Of a DNA stretch of 64,000 nt, positions 45,505 through 57,275 are shown in pieces; within the stretch, counting starts at the first letter, position 1; each line of letters starts with the position of its first letter. The translations under genes and the position numbers were made by a program. The stretch comes from Datura wrightii (lineage: Eukaryota; Streptophyta; Magnoliopsida; Solanales; Solanaceae). The notes below the pieces were generated by a model. That model saw only the letters and a program-made list of their open reading frames with translations, had not been told where the DNA came from and did no database searches. The stretch is taken from NCBI GenBank assembly GCA_035772735.1, contig JASDFA010000019.1:88348001-88412000 (forward strand). Reading direction: 5' to 3'.

Positions 45505-46910
45505 TATTCGGACTTCTGTGGTAACTACACGCAAGTGCACGTGGTCGAGCAAGTAGTAAAGTGGCTTAAGTAAAGCCAAGTATCGATCCCACAGGGACTA
45601 AGCTTCGGTAATATATTACGTAAGTGTTAATTAACTGTATCTTTAAGAATGCAAACAACCAAACAACTAATATTTTGAGAATTTGAGTTACTAATTTATA
45701 AGAATCTAAGGCAAAATTATAAAGTGAGTCTGAACAATAGTAATGAGAAAGCTGAGGTTAAAACGAACATGCAGGGAATTAATTTATCAATACAATTCAG
45801 TTAATCTTTCCTTCGATTACTAGTCAAGAATTATTGCCTATGGATTGGAACTTTCGAATCCTATCCAACTTAAGAATCATGAGTCTTAATCTACATTTCT
45901 GTGATAAAAGAATCTCATGTTCTAGCCATACATTCCCTATTCCTTAATTGACTAATAAGACTTTCAGATATATTTCTATTCTGAATGTAAATCAATTCTC
46001 AATTTCCAAACTAAGAAGAGATCATATCCTACCAATTCACATCTTTCCAATTTCTTTCCTTTTCAAAATAAAAATTGGACTTTTTAGATATACATTAACA
46101 TTGGCCAAACATTAATGCAGTAAGAACAAGAATTTATAGAACAACCATTGAAGAAAAGATGAAAACTAAAATGATTAACAATTACATTCCACTACAATTG
46201 TTCTTAACCTCAGCAAGAAGTGAATTTAGCCACTCATTTATGGATTAAACATCATCAAATAAGTGTAATTCTTACAAACAATTGAGATAAAAGAGAAAGA
46301 GATAGAGAAGAACCCTAGAATTTCGTCCTCTCAACTGCCTGTAACCCACGTTCTTGCTCAACCAAGTCAGAATGTTTAAACTAAACCTAAGTGTGCTATT
46401 TATGCTATTGAGAATTTTTCCCGAAATAACAAGCAACGTGGCATGGAGTGTATTGCGGAGCACTCCCTCCCACGGAGGTATTGCGGACCCTCACTGGAAG
46501 TCGGCCCCCAGGCAATTTAACCTCAACATGCCACGGCTTACATCACGGAGCCTAGCCAACGTGACACGGTGCTACCGTGCACCTTCACCAGAAATTCCCA
46601 AATTTATTTCCTCTGAGGAAGAGTGCCTCCGCGATGGTAATGTGACACGGCTCCATCGCGGAGCCCTTATTTTTGCCGATCTTCCATGTCCTTTTTCACT
46701 CCTTGTTTCCAAGTCCATTCCTGATTTTACCAACATGTATCTTAGCTTCCCAAAATTCCATTTTACCTGCCAAACAACACTAATCATGTTGGTTAGTATA
46801 AAATCACATTTAACTACAAATCACATGAGAATGTACACAATAATGATATACAAACGAGTCGAAATGAAGCTTTTGAGTATCACTTGGGCATGAAATTCTG
46901 CCCAAGATCA
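45505..46910 (-). repeat. E 3' LTR (left copy)
   Basis: 1406 bp, TATTCGGACT (terminal TG mutated to TA) to AAGATCA. The first 36 bp of the other LTR at 63965 match. The U3 motifs (46435-46660) are degraded copies of the D inverted repeats. TATA-like GCATAAATAG (minus) is near 46405. Subterminal hairpin CTTGGGCA / TGCCCAAG spans 46882-46907. Confidence 0.88.
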
Positions 46911-46948
46911 CTTACCCCACACTTAAACTCTTGTTCGTCCTCGAACAA
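46911..46948 (-). other. E polypurine tract with adjoining hairpin
   Basis: PPT AAGTGTGGGGTAAG (minus, 46924-46911) next to the LTR. Hairpin TTGTTCG agga CGAACAA at 46948-46931 (minus). Identical in design to D. Confidence 0.8.
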
Positions 46949-48716
46949 TATTCTCACATCTCATGCAATTGACACTCACGCATAGCTACTTTGACTCAAC
47001 AATTCAAGCTACGACTATACCGATTATTTAATATAGCAAATCATCAAGAAAACATGCATAGTCTCATCAATACAATGAAGTACATCACATTAAGATCACC
47101 TAAGCTCAAGAATCAATTCTCAATCTTGGCAAACTCGTGCAAATCAACTGATCAAGACATTCGACACGAAATTAATCTCTCGTCAAGCATGTGCCCTCAC
47201 AAAACAAGAAAATTACCCCCTTTGCTGTCATATGATTTTCAAAGCACTACATGTCGGGGTATATGAATACAATTTCGCTCTCTCTCCCAAGGAATTCACA
47301 TGCATCATGTCATGAACCATAGGCTTGCCTCTAGTGTATTACTCCACTAATATAAGGACGAGTGATGTAAGATCACGTAGGACTTAACGGGTTGTAATGT
47401 AAGCTAAGGAACTAGCAAATACTGGGCTAACCCATAATAGCAACTAGCTTCCTTACGCTCTTTTCAATACATCCAACCATCATTACGGTCATTTTATTAT
47501 TTCTTCCTTCATCCTCCCCTTCTTGAAGAATTATTTCCTTTGTTCTTGTTCCCATTTCTTTAAGCACACTGACTTACTAGAAAAGATTAGTTATACATCT
47601 TTAGTTTATTTAATTTCAGCAACTGCACCTTTGACCTTTTCTTTTACTTTCACCACTTCTGCTTTTCTTTCCTTTTCACAGTTCTCACTCCTTTACTCTG
47701 TGGGAAAATTATTTTTCTTGAGCGCTTAAGAGTTCTGGATCAAATTCATGGCTATTGGAAAGAAGGGATTAAGCTCTGTTTGTACCTCTTCAAAGAAAGA
47801 AAAAAATAGGCTAAAGGCTCAATAGGGCTAACTAGGATGTACATTCAAGGTAGGTATGATAACGGAGAAACTTTCGGTTTAATCAAAGAAACGCCTACAT
47901 CCTTTCCTACAATACACATCCTTCATTTCGTTTCGCACACACACTAGGCAAGTTCCAGACACTTCACAATAGCATGGATTAATCGAACCCTCATCTCACA
48001 CTCAATGCACATGCTCAACTCAAGACATATTCACAGACTCTTCAATCAGCTAATTACAAGAATTCACATTAAGCCTCGATTACACCGAATCGAACTCTAT
48101 GGCCTAGGTAGCTCAACATGTTTACACATTTTCATGCTTTCATACGAATCACCTTTGCAACTTTATATCATGTACAACACGTAGCAAGAATTCTGAACCA
48201 TGAAGTAGCGACACGTTTAGGACACAAACAAAAGAAAGAACGAAAGAAAGAAAACTACTCCTATCGACTACATTTCCCTTAAGACGGTCATCATCCATCC
48301 AACATAGGGAACGGTCACTATCTACGACTTCAGTTCAATGGGACTATTCTCGGTAAAAGCACCGAAAACAAAGGCCGAGAAACCCATAAAAGAAATTTAA
48401 CGAAAAATTTTAAAATTTTTGATTCGATAATTTCGATAGAAAACAAATATATATACACAAAAACTATTCAACAACAGCTCAACACAACACACAACAGCTT
48501 GACATTCATTACAATACCAACTAAATTGCAGACACACCACACAAAGTCAAAGGGTCACATTTTTCACAGGCACAACAACACAACACATAAACATAAACAA
48601 AAACAACAACGAAAGAGCTGACACCTAACTACTCCCAGCCCACACTTAAACCAAATGCTGTCCCCAGTGTTCAAAAAATTCATCATATCACAAAGGTGGG
48701 TGGTGAAACTCCCTGA
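46949..48716 (-). other. E 3'-UTR
   Basis: Non-coding, colinear with D 35051-36868. Carries the conserved CTGGAACTTGCCTAG-type block near 47945 and a GAAAGAAA run near 48238. No gene is seen. Confidence 0.7.
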
Positions 48717-49937
48717 TCAATCGAAGTATTCAACTTCTTCATCAGGTGTCGTTGCCTCGTCTCCCATATCAGAATCGCCCCCGCTGTCCTCATCTGGCTC
48801 AACATCTGAGTCCTCCCGTCGTGTCTCCTCATCGGTGGGGACGTCATCATCTACAGGCACCACAAATGCGGGCCCCACTCTGCATAGAGCTCGGGCATTC
48901 TCGCCGAATGGATAATCCAGCTCGAACTGCCATAGCTCATCCTCCGTTGCAGGCCTCCCGCCAATGCGCATCTGCAACATCTACATCCCGTACATGCGGG
49001 ACATGTACTGATCATCCCAAGCATGTCGCTCGGCTAGTGTGATCACCGGCCCATGAGTAGTGTCAGGTGCCTTGGTTTTGGTAACATCAAAGGCGCGCCT
49101 GTCAATCTGTGGGATGTAATCCAGGGCCTCCTCCTTGATATCGTGGCCCCTCAGGAACATGGTCAGAAAACCACCGAACCCGTATTTGTGCCCTTGATGC
49201 AGTCGGGCTCTCTTCATGGCGGAGATGATCACCGCCCCAACATTTATTTCAAGCCCCTTCATCAGGGCATACACCAAGAAGACTTTGTCCCGGGTGACAT
49301 CTGTCATGTGCACCCCCGGGATCAAGCATGAGCATGCAATTTTAAGCCAGATCCTGGCTTCCCTATTCATCTGCGAGTAGGGCAGTGTCTGATGGTAGCC
49401 CCTCTCCTTGTGCCTGCTCCATCTTGCTGTCGAACGGGCTCCACATAGAGTGCGCCTGATGTCCGCATATGGTGGAGTGATGTTCAGCTGCCGAAGGACA
49501 TAGGCGTCTGTGTCCCGCGCCCCCAAGATGGCATTTAGGTGATGGTGCTCAAAAGTGACAACCTGCCCCCTGATCTTGACAGTGTGACTGCGGAGGGTCG
49601 GGTTCCAGTTGGCATAGAACTCTCGAATGAGATGGAGATTGCACTCCCTGGGCTCTTCAAAGATGAAGTTCAGCCCAGCGGTGTCAATCTGGTGTACAAT
49701 CCGCGGGAATTCCTGTGCCAGCGGCTCCCTTGATATATGCTCTTCCGGGAAGTATTTGGTTTCTTTGTGTTTTGCATACCATTTCTTCCCTTCGTCAGTC
49801 ACCCATCGGGTTCCGTATTGTCGGCGTTGGCCTCTCGGAACCACTGGTGTTGCTGGAACTGCTGTTCCCAATCTTATTCTTTTTCTATCGGCGCCCGATG
49901 TGGATGCGCCCTTTCCCTTGTCTTGCCTGCCTGACAT
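48717..49937 (-). pseudogene. E ORF2: putative plant transposon protein, one nonsense codon
   Basis: ATG at 49937 (MSGRQDKGKGASTSGADRKR) lies six bases after a splice acceptor TTGTACAG. One frame reads RKRIRLGTAVPATPVVPRG, YGTRWVTDEGKKWYAKHKET, the family core LIREFYANWNPTLRSHTVK and LNAILGARDTDAYVLRQLNI, then ALMKGLEINVGAVIISAMKR, to YMSRMYGM, where a TAG interrupts. The frame then continues MLQMRIGGRPATEDELWQF to an acidic tail ending EEVEYFD at 48717. About 406 residues in all. The stop reads ATG TAG ATG where the ancestor probably had CAG. It is the best-preserved ORF2 in the window. No catalytic motif is recognised. Confidence 0.82.
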
Positions 49938-51132
49938 TATTCCTGTACAATTGAACATACAATCCCAATGTTATTCAAGTCACAATTAGCTTCAACTAAG
50001 GTTGGGTTTAATTAGGTCACCCCACACTTAGTCTTTAGCCACAATCAAAACAATTTCGACAAGACATTCATGATTTTTCTCATTCTTAACATTCAACCGG
50101 CTTAGTGCATTCATATAAATCGATGGAACAATTACTATGTACCACTCATACTTCGTACAATGAATAAAATTATCGCCAACGATTCACTTCCACCATCATA
50201 GCACTTAGCCAAATTTTTGTTCTCAACACCCTATGCAATTCACTACTTTCATTCTCCCAAAAACCCCTTGTCAACGTAGCATATTCAACATTAATCACAA
50301 CATAATTCAATTCATCCAACAAGCACAACCCAATTTTGTTCAACATTTCAAACAATTTTAGTCTTCTTCATATTCAAATTCCAACCCTAGCTAACAATTT
50401 CGCAAAAATGCAATAACACATGCATTCATCGAGTTCATATACTCACAACAATACTATGAACATCAATCAATCATAACTTAAATGAATTCAAGCTTAATTT
50501 TCACTTAGGGAAAGTTTCAATCACTACACATGTTCAAGAATCGAAACTTCAAGCAAAAATGAGGTAAAGTTCAAGAACATACCTTTAATCCGATGAAATT
50601 GAAGAAAACTTGTGCCTAGGTCCCTGTCACGTTGGGGGAGAAGGGAATTTGGGGTTTTAGTCGCAGAGGGAATGGACAATAAGGAAGAAATGGGGGAAAA
50701 TTGGGGTTTTAAAAGTGTTTTCGCGCGGGTTACCCGGCGACCCGGTGTGACCCGATGCGAAATAACACTCAATGTGTCACGGAGGGTAATGCAGAGCACC
50801 CCCTCCATGACACAGAGCCATCGTGCCCCTGTTCTGGATTTTTAAAAAAAATCCAAAATAGGCTTCAACCTGTCACGGAGGGTAACGCGGAGCCCCTCCT
50901 CCATGACACGGAGCCAACGCGTAGGCTTGCTGTAATGCCAATTTTTATTTATCTCACCTCGATTTTTTTTTTCTTTGCTTCTTTTCCTTTTTGCCCTCCA
51001 TTCCACCTGAAAATCATTTCACCACAATAAATTGGTTAGAATTCATAGGTTTCAAAGGAACCATACTTTTTTTCATTATTTTTTTTATTATTATTTTTTT
51101 CAAATATTTCTACTCATCTATTACAACAATTT
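49938..51132 (-). promoter_or_regulatory. E internal promoter-like region with 5'-UTR intron for ORF2
   Basis: In transcription direction: two motif pairs (about 50915-50865 and 50825-50768, TGTCACGGAGGG with partner CTCCATGACAC), a GC-rich CGCGCGGGTTACCCGG stretch, a TTTTAAAACCCC box near 50707-50714, a GTGACAGGG word near 50628, donor AAAG/GTATGT at 50582, an intron of 640 bases, acceptor ending at 49943, ATG at 49937. Same order as D. It is not shown to be active. Confidence 0.6.
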
Positions 51133-51180
51133 CACGGGTTGCCTCCCATGCAGCGCCTGGTTTACCGTCACGGCACGACG
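51133..51180 (-). other. E two-hairpin module
   Basis: Hairpin 1 is CGTCG tgccg TGACG (51180-51166, one wobble). Hairpin 2 is CATGGG aggcaa CCCGTG (51150-51133, one U-G wobble). It begins about 60 bp after the integrase stop. Confidence 0.72.
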
Positions 51181-51241
51181 TCATTCACTTTCAATCATCC
51201 TCTAGGGTGATGGATGTCTTTTCTCGAATAACGTCCTCACC

Positions 51242-52200
51242 TCAATAATGCTTACACCGCTGCCCATTTACCAAGAACGTGGCACTTCTGTCTTCTTGCC
51301 ACAACTCCACTGCCCCATGCAGGGTCATTCTTACCACCTCAAACGGCCCTGACCATTTGGACCACAATTTTCCTGGAAACAGCCTCAATCTTGAATTGAA
51401 TAGCAATACTTTCTGCCCCGGCTCAAAGATCCGATGCACCATATGCTTATCATGCCACCTCTTTGTTTTCTCTTTGTAGCACTTGGCACTTTCATAAGCA
51501 TGCCAACGAAACTCATCAAGTTTGCTCAGTTGCATCAGCCTCTTCTTACCAGCTAGCTCTAGATCCATGTTCAATTTCCTCATGGCCCAGAAAGCTCGGT
51601 GTTCTAGCTCCACAGGTAGATGACACGCCTTTCCATTGACCAATCTGTACGGAGAAGTCCCAAGCTTTACTTCTCTGTTCGACACCTCCACTTGCCCACT
51701 ATTTTGGGGATGATATGTTGTTGCTACCTTATGGCGCACCCCATACTTAGCTAGCAAATTCTTGAAACTTGCCTTTACGAAATGAGCCCCTCCATCACTG
51801 ATAATGGCTCGAGGTGTCCCGAACCTGGTGAAAATGTGCTTTTTCATAAATTTTGTTGCCACCTTGTTGTCATTCCTGGGGCAAGATGTTGCTTCAACCC
51901 GCTTTGATTCATAATCAATGGCCACCAAGATGTAACGATTACCAAATGACGGTGGGAACGGGCCCATGAAATCTATACCCCATACATCAAAGATCCCCAC
52001 TTCTAATATCTGCTGCAGCGGCATCTCTTTCCTTCTACCAATTGTGCCTGTTCTTTGACATCTATCACACATTTTTACATATGCCATAGAGTCTCTAAAC
52101 AGTGTAGGCCAAAAGAAACCTGACTGTAGCACCTTGTGCGTTGTCCGCTCGCCTCCGGTCCCTGCTTAAACAAGTGCGGCTCATCCCAAATATAATACCT
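51242..52200 (-). pseudogene. E integrase with two internal deletions
   Basis: The readable frame 52132-51242 starts at LQSGFFWPTLFRDSM, has CDRCQRTG (second half of the HHCC zinc site), the catalytic core FDVWGIDFMGPF and IISDGGAHFV with both Asp, and GQVEVSNREVK with the Glu. Directly after NREVK it reads LGTSPYRLVNGKACHLPVE; comparison with B (TILAKTVNANRTDW ... AFKTPIG) shows about 30 residues missing in frame. Upstream, 52200-52133 jumps from a WDEPHLFK-like piece to the LQSG stretch, so the two zinc-binding His are deleted. The C-terminal part is QKVLLFNSRLRLFPGKLW. Likely inactive. Confidence 0.85.
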
Positions 52201-52842
52201 TCAATCATGTCTCAACTTCTTTCTCTGCTGAGCCGTAGCCTCCGGTGGATAGACTCCACTCACTAGAAAATTTACAATGTCTGCATACCAAGGGATTTTA
52301 GCTTCCCTTATTGCCAAGAGCTGCTCATCTGGGAACTCTTCTTTGATGTTGTCACCTTCCTTCACATGTGACCGGCTTTCCAATCGTGATAGGTGATCTG
52401 CCACTTGATTCTCGCTCCCTTTTCTGTCCTGAATCTCTAGGTCAAACTCTTGTAACAACAAGATCCATCTGATCAACTTGGGCTTTGCATCCTTCTTGTT
52501 AAACAGATACTGAATCGCTGCATAATCGGTATACACCACTGCTCTAGACCCCACCAAATAGGACCTGAACTTATCAAACGCGAACACCAATGCTAGCAAC
52601 TCCTTTTCTGTGACTGTATAATTGACTTGGTCTGCGTTCAGTGTTTTCCTTGCATAATGAATAGAATGAAAAATTCTATTTCTCCACTGCCCCAATACAA
52701 CTCCTACCGCTACATCGCTTGCATCACACATTAATTCAAACGGTTGCTCCCAATTCGGAGAAATGAGGATAGGTGTTTCTATCAACTTCTGTTTCAACTC
52801 CTCGAATGTTGTGACACAATCGTCATCAAACTCGAACTTCAC
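52201..52842 (-). pseudogene. E RNase H region
   Basis: 213 codons open: KFEFDDDCVTTFEELKQKL, PFELMCDASDVAVGVVLGQ (catalytic Asp), IHYARKTLNADQVNYTVT with EKELLALVFAFDKFRSYLVG (Glu), VVYTDYAAIQYLFNKKDAKP (Asp), then SENQVADHLSRLES. The catalytic D-E-D residues appear present. A TAA (52850) separates it from RT in the same frame, so it would not be made as part of a complete Pol. Confidence 0.85.
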
Positions 52843-52848
52843 CTCTTT

Positions 52849-53957
52849 TTATAGCAACCTGCATATTGGTCGAGAAATTTTAGAGAAGTTCTTGATGAAC
52901 CGTCTGTAGAACCCTGCATGTCCGAGAAAACTACGAACACCCTTCACTGACACAGGTGGTGGTAGCTTTTCAATAACCTCGATCTTTGCACGATCAACCT
53001 CCAACCCCTTGCAAGACACTTTATGGCCAAGGAAGATACCCTCCTTGACTAAGAAATGACATTTCTCCCAGTTGAGTACAAGGTTGGATTCTTCACAACG
53101 AGCTAGCACCCTGTCAAGATTCTGCAAACAAGTAGCAAACGAATTACCGAAAATAGAAAAATCATCCATAAATACCTCGACGAAATCTTCCACCATATCG
53201 TGGAAGATCTCTATCATGCATCTCTGGAATGTGAGGTTGCATTGCGTAAACCAAATGGCATCCTCCTGAAAGCATATGTCCCATAGGGACATGTGAACGT
53301 AGTCTTCTCTTGGTCCTCTGGTGCTATGGCTATCTAGTTATAGCCAGAATAGCCATCAAGGAAACAATAATATTCTTGACCAGCCAATCTGTCCAATATT
53401 TCATCAATAAACTGGATAGAATAGTGATCTTTCCTTGTGGCCTCATTGAGCTTTCTGTAGTTCATGCAAACCCGCCAGCCTGTGACTGTGCGTGTAGGGA
53501 TTAGCTCATTTTTCTCATTGGTGACCACGGTCATCCCTCCTTTCTTTGGAACACACTGAATGGGGCTGACCCATTCGCTGTCTGAAATAGGATAGACCAC
53601 ACCTGCATCAAGCCATTTAATCACTTCCTTCCTAACCACATCCTTAATCATCAGACTCAACCTCCGTTGATGTTGTACAGTTGGCTTTGCTCCTTCCTCC
53701 ATGAAAATTCTGTGTGTGCAAAAAGCTGGATTGATACCCCGAATATCTGACATTTGCCAGCCCATTGCTTTCTTCCTCATCTTGAGAACCACCAATGCAT
53801 CCTTTACCTGTGCCTCCATCAATTCTGCGGAGATGATGACTGGCAAGGTGTCATCTTCCCCTAAAAAGACGTATTTTAGATGTGGAGGCAATGTATTCAA
53901 CTCCAGTTTTGGTGCTTCCTCAATAGATGGTTTTGGCAATGGTTCCAGGGACCTCAT
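52849..53957 (-). pseudogene. E reverse transcriptase, decayed
   Basis: First half, 53957-53334: PPHLKYVFLGEDDTLPVIIS, VVRKEVIKWLDAGVVYPIS, TGWRVCMNYRKLNEATRKDH, FLDGYSGYN, then a TAG where Q is expected. After a frameshift near 53295 the second half (53292-52849) has the catalytic box EVFMDDFSIFG (FMDD), ILG-type HKVSCKGLEVDRAKIEVIEK and VRSFLGHAGFYRRFIKNFSK. All RT blocks are recognisable, so this was a complete enzyme before mutation. Confidence 0.87.
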
Positions 53958-53963
53958 TAACGA

Positions 53964-55716
53964 CTAAAAGTGTTGCTTCCTGAGATACCATTTTGATTCA
54001 TTCAACATTTGCACCATCTCATAAGTATCTCTATCTCCGAAATGGTCGGAGCTCATCAACGCTCTCTCCAGTGGATCTTGAGAATCAACAATCTGAAGAA
54101 TTTCTTCTTGGTTTAGCACATTGATTGCTGAAAGCTCCTCATAGATGGCCGGAAGCTTCATGGCCTTATACACATCAAATACCTCCACTTTGTCATGCGC
54201 CTGCATGGTTAGCTGGCCTACAGCTACATCAATCAAAGCTCTCCCGGTTGCCAAGAAAGGACGTCCCAAAATAAATGGGACTTCCACATCCGGCTCAAAA
54301 TCTAAGACAATAAAATCTACCGAGAAGATGAGGGAGCCCACTTGCACCAGCACGTCCTCCACAATGCCATCTGGTCTTGCCAAAGAACGATCCGCTAACT
54401 GCAAGATAACTGTAGTTGATCTAGGACTGCCAGCCCCAACTTCTTGAACACCGAGGTCGGCATCAAGTTTATGCTTGCTCCCAAATCACATAGTCCGCGA
54501 GCTCAGATACTTTGCCCGATTGTGATCTGAATTGCAAAGCTCTCAGGGTCCTTGAGCTTTGTTGGCAACCTGTTCTAAATCCGGGAAGTGCACTCCTCAG
54601 TAAGCGCCACCGTTGCATACTCCGTCAATCTGGTTTTGTTAGCTACGATGTCCTTGATATAATTTTCATATTTAGGCACTCCCTGCAAAACATCTACCAA
54701 AGGTAAATTAATGTGTACCTATTTAAGCACCTCCATGAACTTTTTAAAACAAACTTCCTCCTTGCGTTTCTTTAATCTTTAAGGGAACGGGGGTGGTGGT
54801 CTTTCTGCTTCAGCTGCCTTCTCCTTCCCCCTCTCATCATCACATTCTCTCTCTTTTTCCACTGCTCTTGATTGCTGAGGTGATCTTTCTGGTTCCACCT
54901 CCTTGAGTTGTAAACTACTCCTTGTGGTCACTGCGTTAACCTACTTGGGATTCGGGTAAGTGTCACTCGGTAGTCCTCCTCTGGGCCTGGTGTTTTGAGC
55001 TCCAGCTAGTTGTCCAAACTGGTACTCCAATGCCTTTATAGCTAACTGGTTGTTTTTTAAGTCTGCCGCTAATTTCACATAATCAGCCTGCAATTGAGCT
55101 TGGTTAGCTATCATGTTTTGAACATTTCCTCAATGTTGTTGGTTGGTGGAAGAGGTGCATTGTTTCCTCTATACTGAGACTGATAATTCTACTGCCCCCT
55201 TGATTTCTCTGCATACCCTGATTCGAACTCTGCCCTTGATGGCTGTTACTACCCCAAGAGAAATTTGGATGATTCCTCAAATTTGAGTTGTAATTATTGC
55301 CATACTGCTGCTGGTGATTATTTCTATGGATGTTCCCAACAAAGTTCACTGAACCTGGATTTGCACCACAACACTCTGCTAAGTGTTCATTACTATCGCA
55401 TACTTCACACCAGACCTACTGCACTACATTAACTAGGGCTTGTGGTTGATTCAAGCTCATACTGCTGAAGTGGGTGTTGAGTTGATTTTGCAATGCAGCT
55501 ATCTGTGTAGCGATAGCTGTAAAACCGTCCACCTCAAAGATTCCTGCCGCTTTCCTTGTTCCTCCTCTTGAAGAGTCCGCATTCCACTGTGGATTTCCCT
55601 GTGAAATATGATTTAACAAAGTATACAGCTCCTCATAAGTCTTTTCTAATGCTTGTCCCCCAGTTGCTGAGTCTAGCAAAATTTTTGTATGAGGTTCCAA
55701 ACCCTCTATGAAAGTA
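53964..55716 (-). pseudogene. E gag 3' part and protease
   Basis: Downstream of the F insertion. From 55716: MHTFIEGLEPHTKILLDSAT, then a stop at 55416, the zinc knuckle CEVCDSNEHLAECC, the Asn/Gln-rich region with YGNNYNSNLRNHPNFSWGS, then frameshifts. The protease part is 54404-53964: LADRSLARPDGIVEDVLVQV, LGRPFLATGRALIDVAVG, VYKAMKLPAIYEELSAINVL and LERALMSSDHFGDRDTYEMV. A TAG at 53964 interrupts before RT. D has the same protein in an open frame up to the deletion point at about QIVDSQDPLE/QIKDSWE. Confidence 0.82.
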
Positions 55717-55721
55717 TGCAC
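55717..55721. repeat. Target duplication of F (left copy)
   Basis: TGCAC, identical to 63170-63174. Both copies lie in the E gag gene. Confidence 0.92.
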
Positions 55722-57155
55722 CGATCACGGGCAAAAATAGCATGCCCGAGATACGCTTTACACCTTAATTTAGTCTTGTTTATCTAAGTTATTTTATACA
55801 TTTTCATGCAATTTTATATAAATGTGAATATATACTAACCAACATGATTAGTCCTTGTTTTTGAAGGTTAATAATGCATTTGAGGAACTAATTCATGATT
55901 TGGTGAAGTGGAGGAATGGAAACAAGAACAAAACGTGAAAGTCAACAAGAAAACATGCAATAACTGGCACCCTACATGATAGGGGCCATGGCATGCTGCC
56001 AACGCGGAAACACTTGGCCAAAAATTGCATTTTTTGGCACATTCCAGTGCGGGTACGCGTTACCAACGTGTCACGGAGGTCAAGTAGGGCGTTCAGCTCC
56101 GTGACACGTTGCTGTTCCACCACAGGCCAAATTTTGCAATTTTTCAGCATAGTATAAATTGAACCCTTAGCTCCTAAAATCATTTGGTCACGATTTTATT
56201 CTGAAAAACCACCTAGGAGTGAAGGGAGAAGTGGGAGAACTCATCTAGGGTTTATCAAATTCCCTTCTCATCTACCAAATTCATGTAAGTATGTTAGTTT
56301 AGTATTAGTTAATTGTAGTTTTACGAACATGAATGGCAAGAACCCTTCCTCTAGGGTTGAAGCCATGAATTATGATTGTGCTTTTATGAAATTGTTTTGG
56401 AATTAAGTTATTGATTGTTGTTTTCATCTTGCATTCTGGATTGTTGGTTGTTTTTATGATTGATCACCATGAAAGCATATTTGTTAGCTTGAGTAATAGC
56501 TTGAGAAAGCATTACCTAGGTCAGGACATGAGAATGTAAGGAGCATGTTTGTATCTCGGGAGAGATTTTGTGTCAGGATAGAAATATATCTAACACCGTG
56601 CTTGGTTGACACACGGGGGTTATGAAAGACCAACTTGGGATGTCACATCACCACTCGAAGAAGTAGTTGTGAGGCTAAGTTGAGTTAAATGGTTAGACGC
56701 ACGAAAGTCCCTAATCGTTTCCCCGTAACCCACAACATAATTGATTGCCCGCGACTAGAAAATTAAACTCCTCGCTCACAATGATACAGTGAGGCTAGAT
56801 TGCCGTGTTTAGAGGCTCGAAAGACCATAAACATGCAATTATAATTATGTGAAATAACAATTGATAGTTCAATGCTTAACCCATTGCAAATCGTAGTATC
56901 GCATGATTAATTGGTTTTAACTCTATTTTGCTCTTAGAGTATTTTCAGAATACTTCGTTGACCTAAACTTAGACTTAATTAATCTCGATCGAAAATGTCT
57001 ATAACCAACACTTGAGGTATTTAAGATCACACTAGAAATGGATAGTTAGAGAAATGGGTCCAGTCCTTGTGGGTTCGACAATCCGGTTCTTAAAAAGAGC
57101 CACTATATTACTTGCACGACCCGTACACTTGCGGACGTGCGAATCGAGCACGTCA
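55722..57155 (+). repeat. F 5' LTR
   Basis: 1434 bp, CGATCACGGG (first base mutated from T) to CACGTCA. U3 has a perfect 14-bp inverted repeat AACGTGTCACGGAG (56065-56078) / CTCCGTGACACGTT (56097-56110) with an 18-base spacer. TATA is at 56153. U5 hairpin GGTTCTT aaa AAGAGCC is at 57085-57101, after CTTGTGGGTTCGA. Confidence 0.93.
56153..56160 (+). promoter_or_regulatory. F 5' LTR TATA box
   Basis: TATAAATT (AGTATAAATTGAACCC), 43 bp after the U3 inverted repeat. The second copy is near 62168 in the 3' LTR. Confidence 0.7.
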
Positions 57156-57161
57156 AGTTTT

Positions 57162-57179
57162 TGGTGCCGTTGCCGGGAC
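57162..57179 (+). other. F primer-binding site (tRNA-Asp-like)
   Basis: TGGTGCCGTTGCCGGGAC, seven bases after the 5' LTR. It differs from the tRNA-Asp complement at position 4 and in the last two bases, so another tRNA could also be the primer. Confidence 0.7.
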
Positions 57180-57275
57180 TCGGCGAAGTTTTGATAATTT
57201 ATCTATTTTTGTGTGATTTTTAAAGTCTCTTAAGTGTTGAGAAACTTGGTCTTAGTCTGATTATTGCAGGTGACA

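Noticed and set aside
46354..46893. 179-codon open frame on the plus strand
   Set aside because: It lies antisense inside the E LTR, covers U3 motifs and TATA, and has no similarity to a known protein. Related frames occur in the D LTRs (34452-34947, 42825-43161) only because the LTRs are homologous.
55893..56183. Paired 96-codon frames at 55893-56183 and 61908-62198
   Set aside because: They are antisense frames in the two F LTRs, alike because the LTRs are copies.
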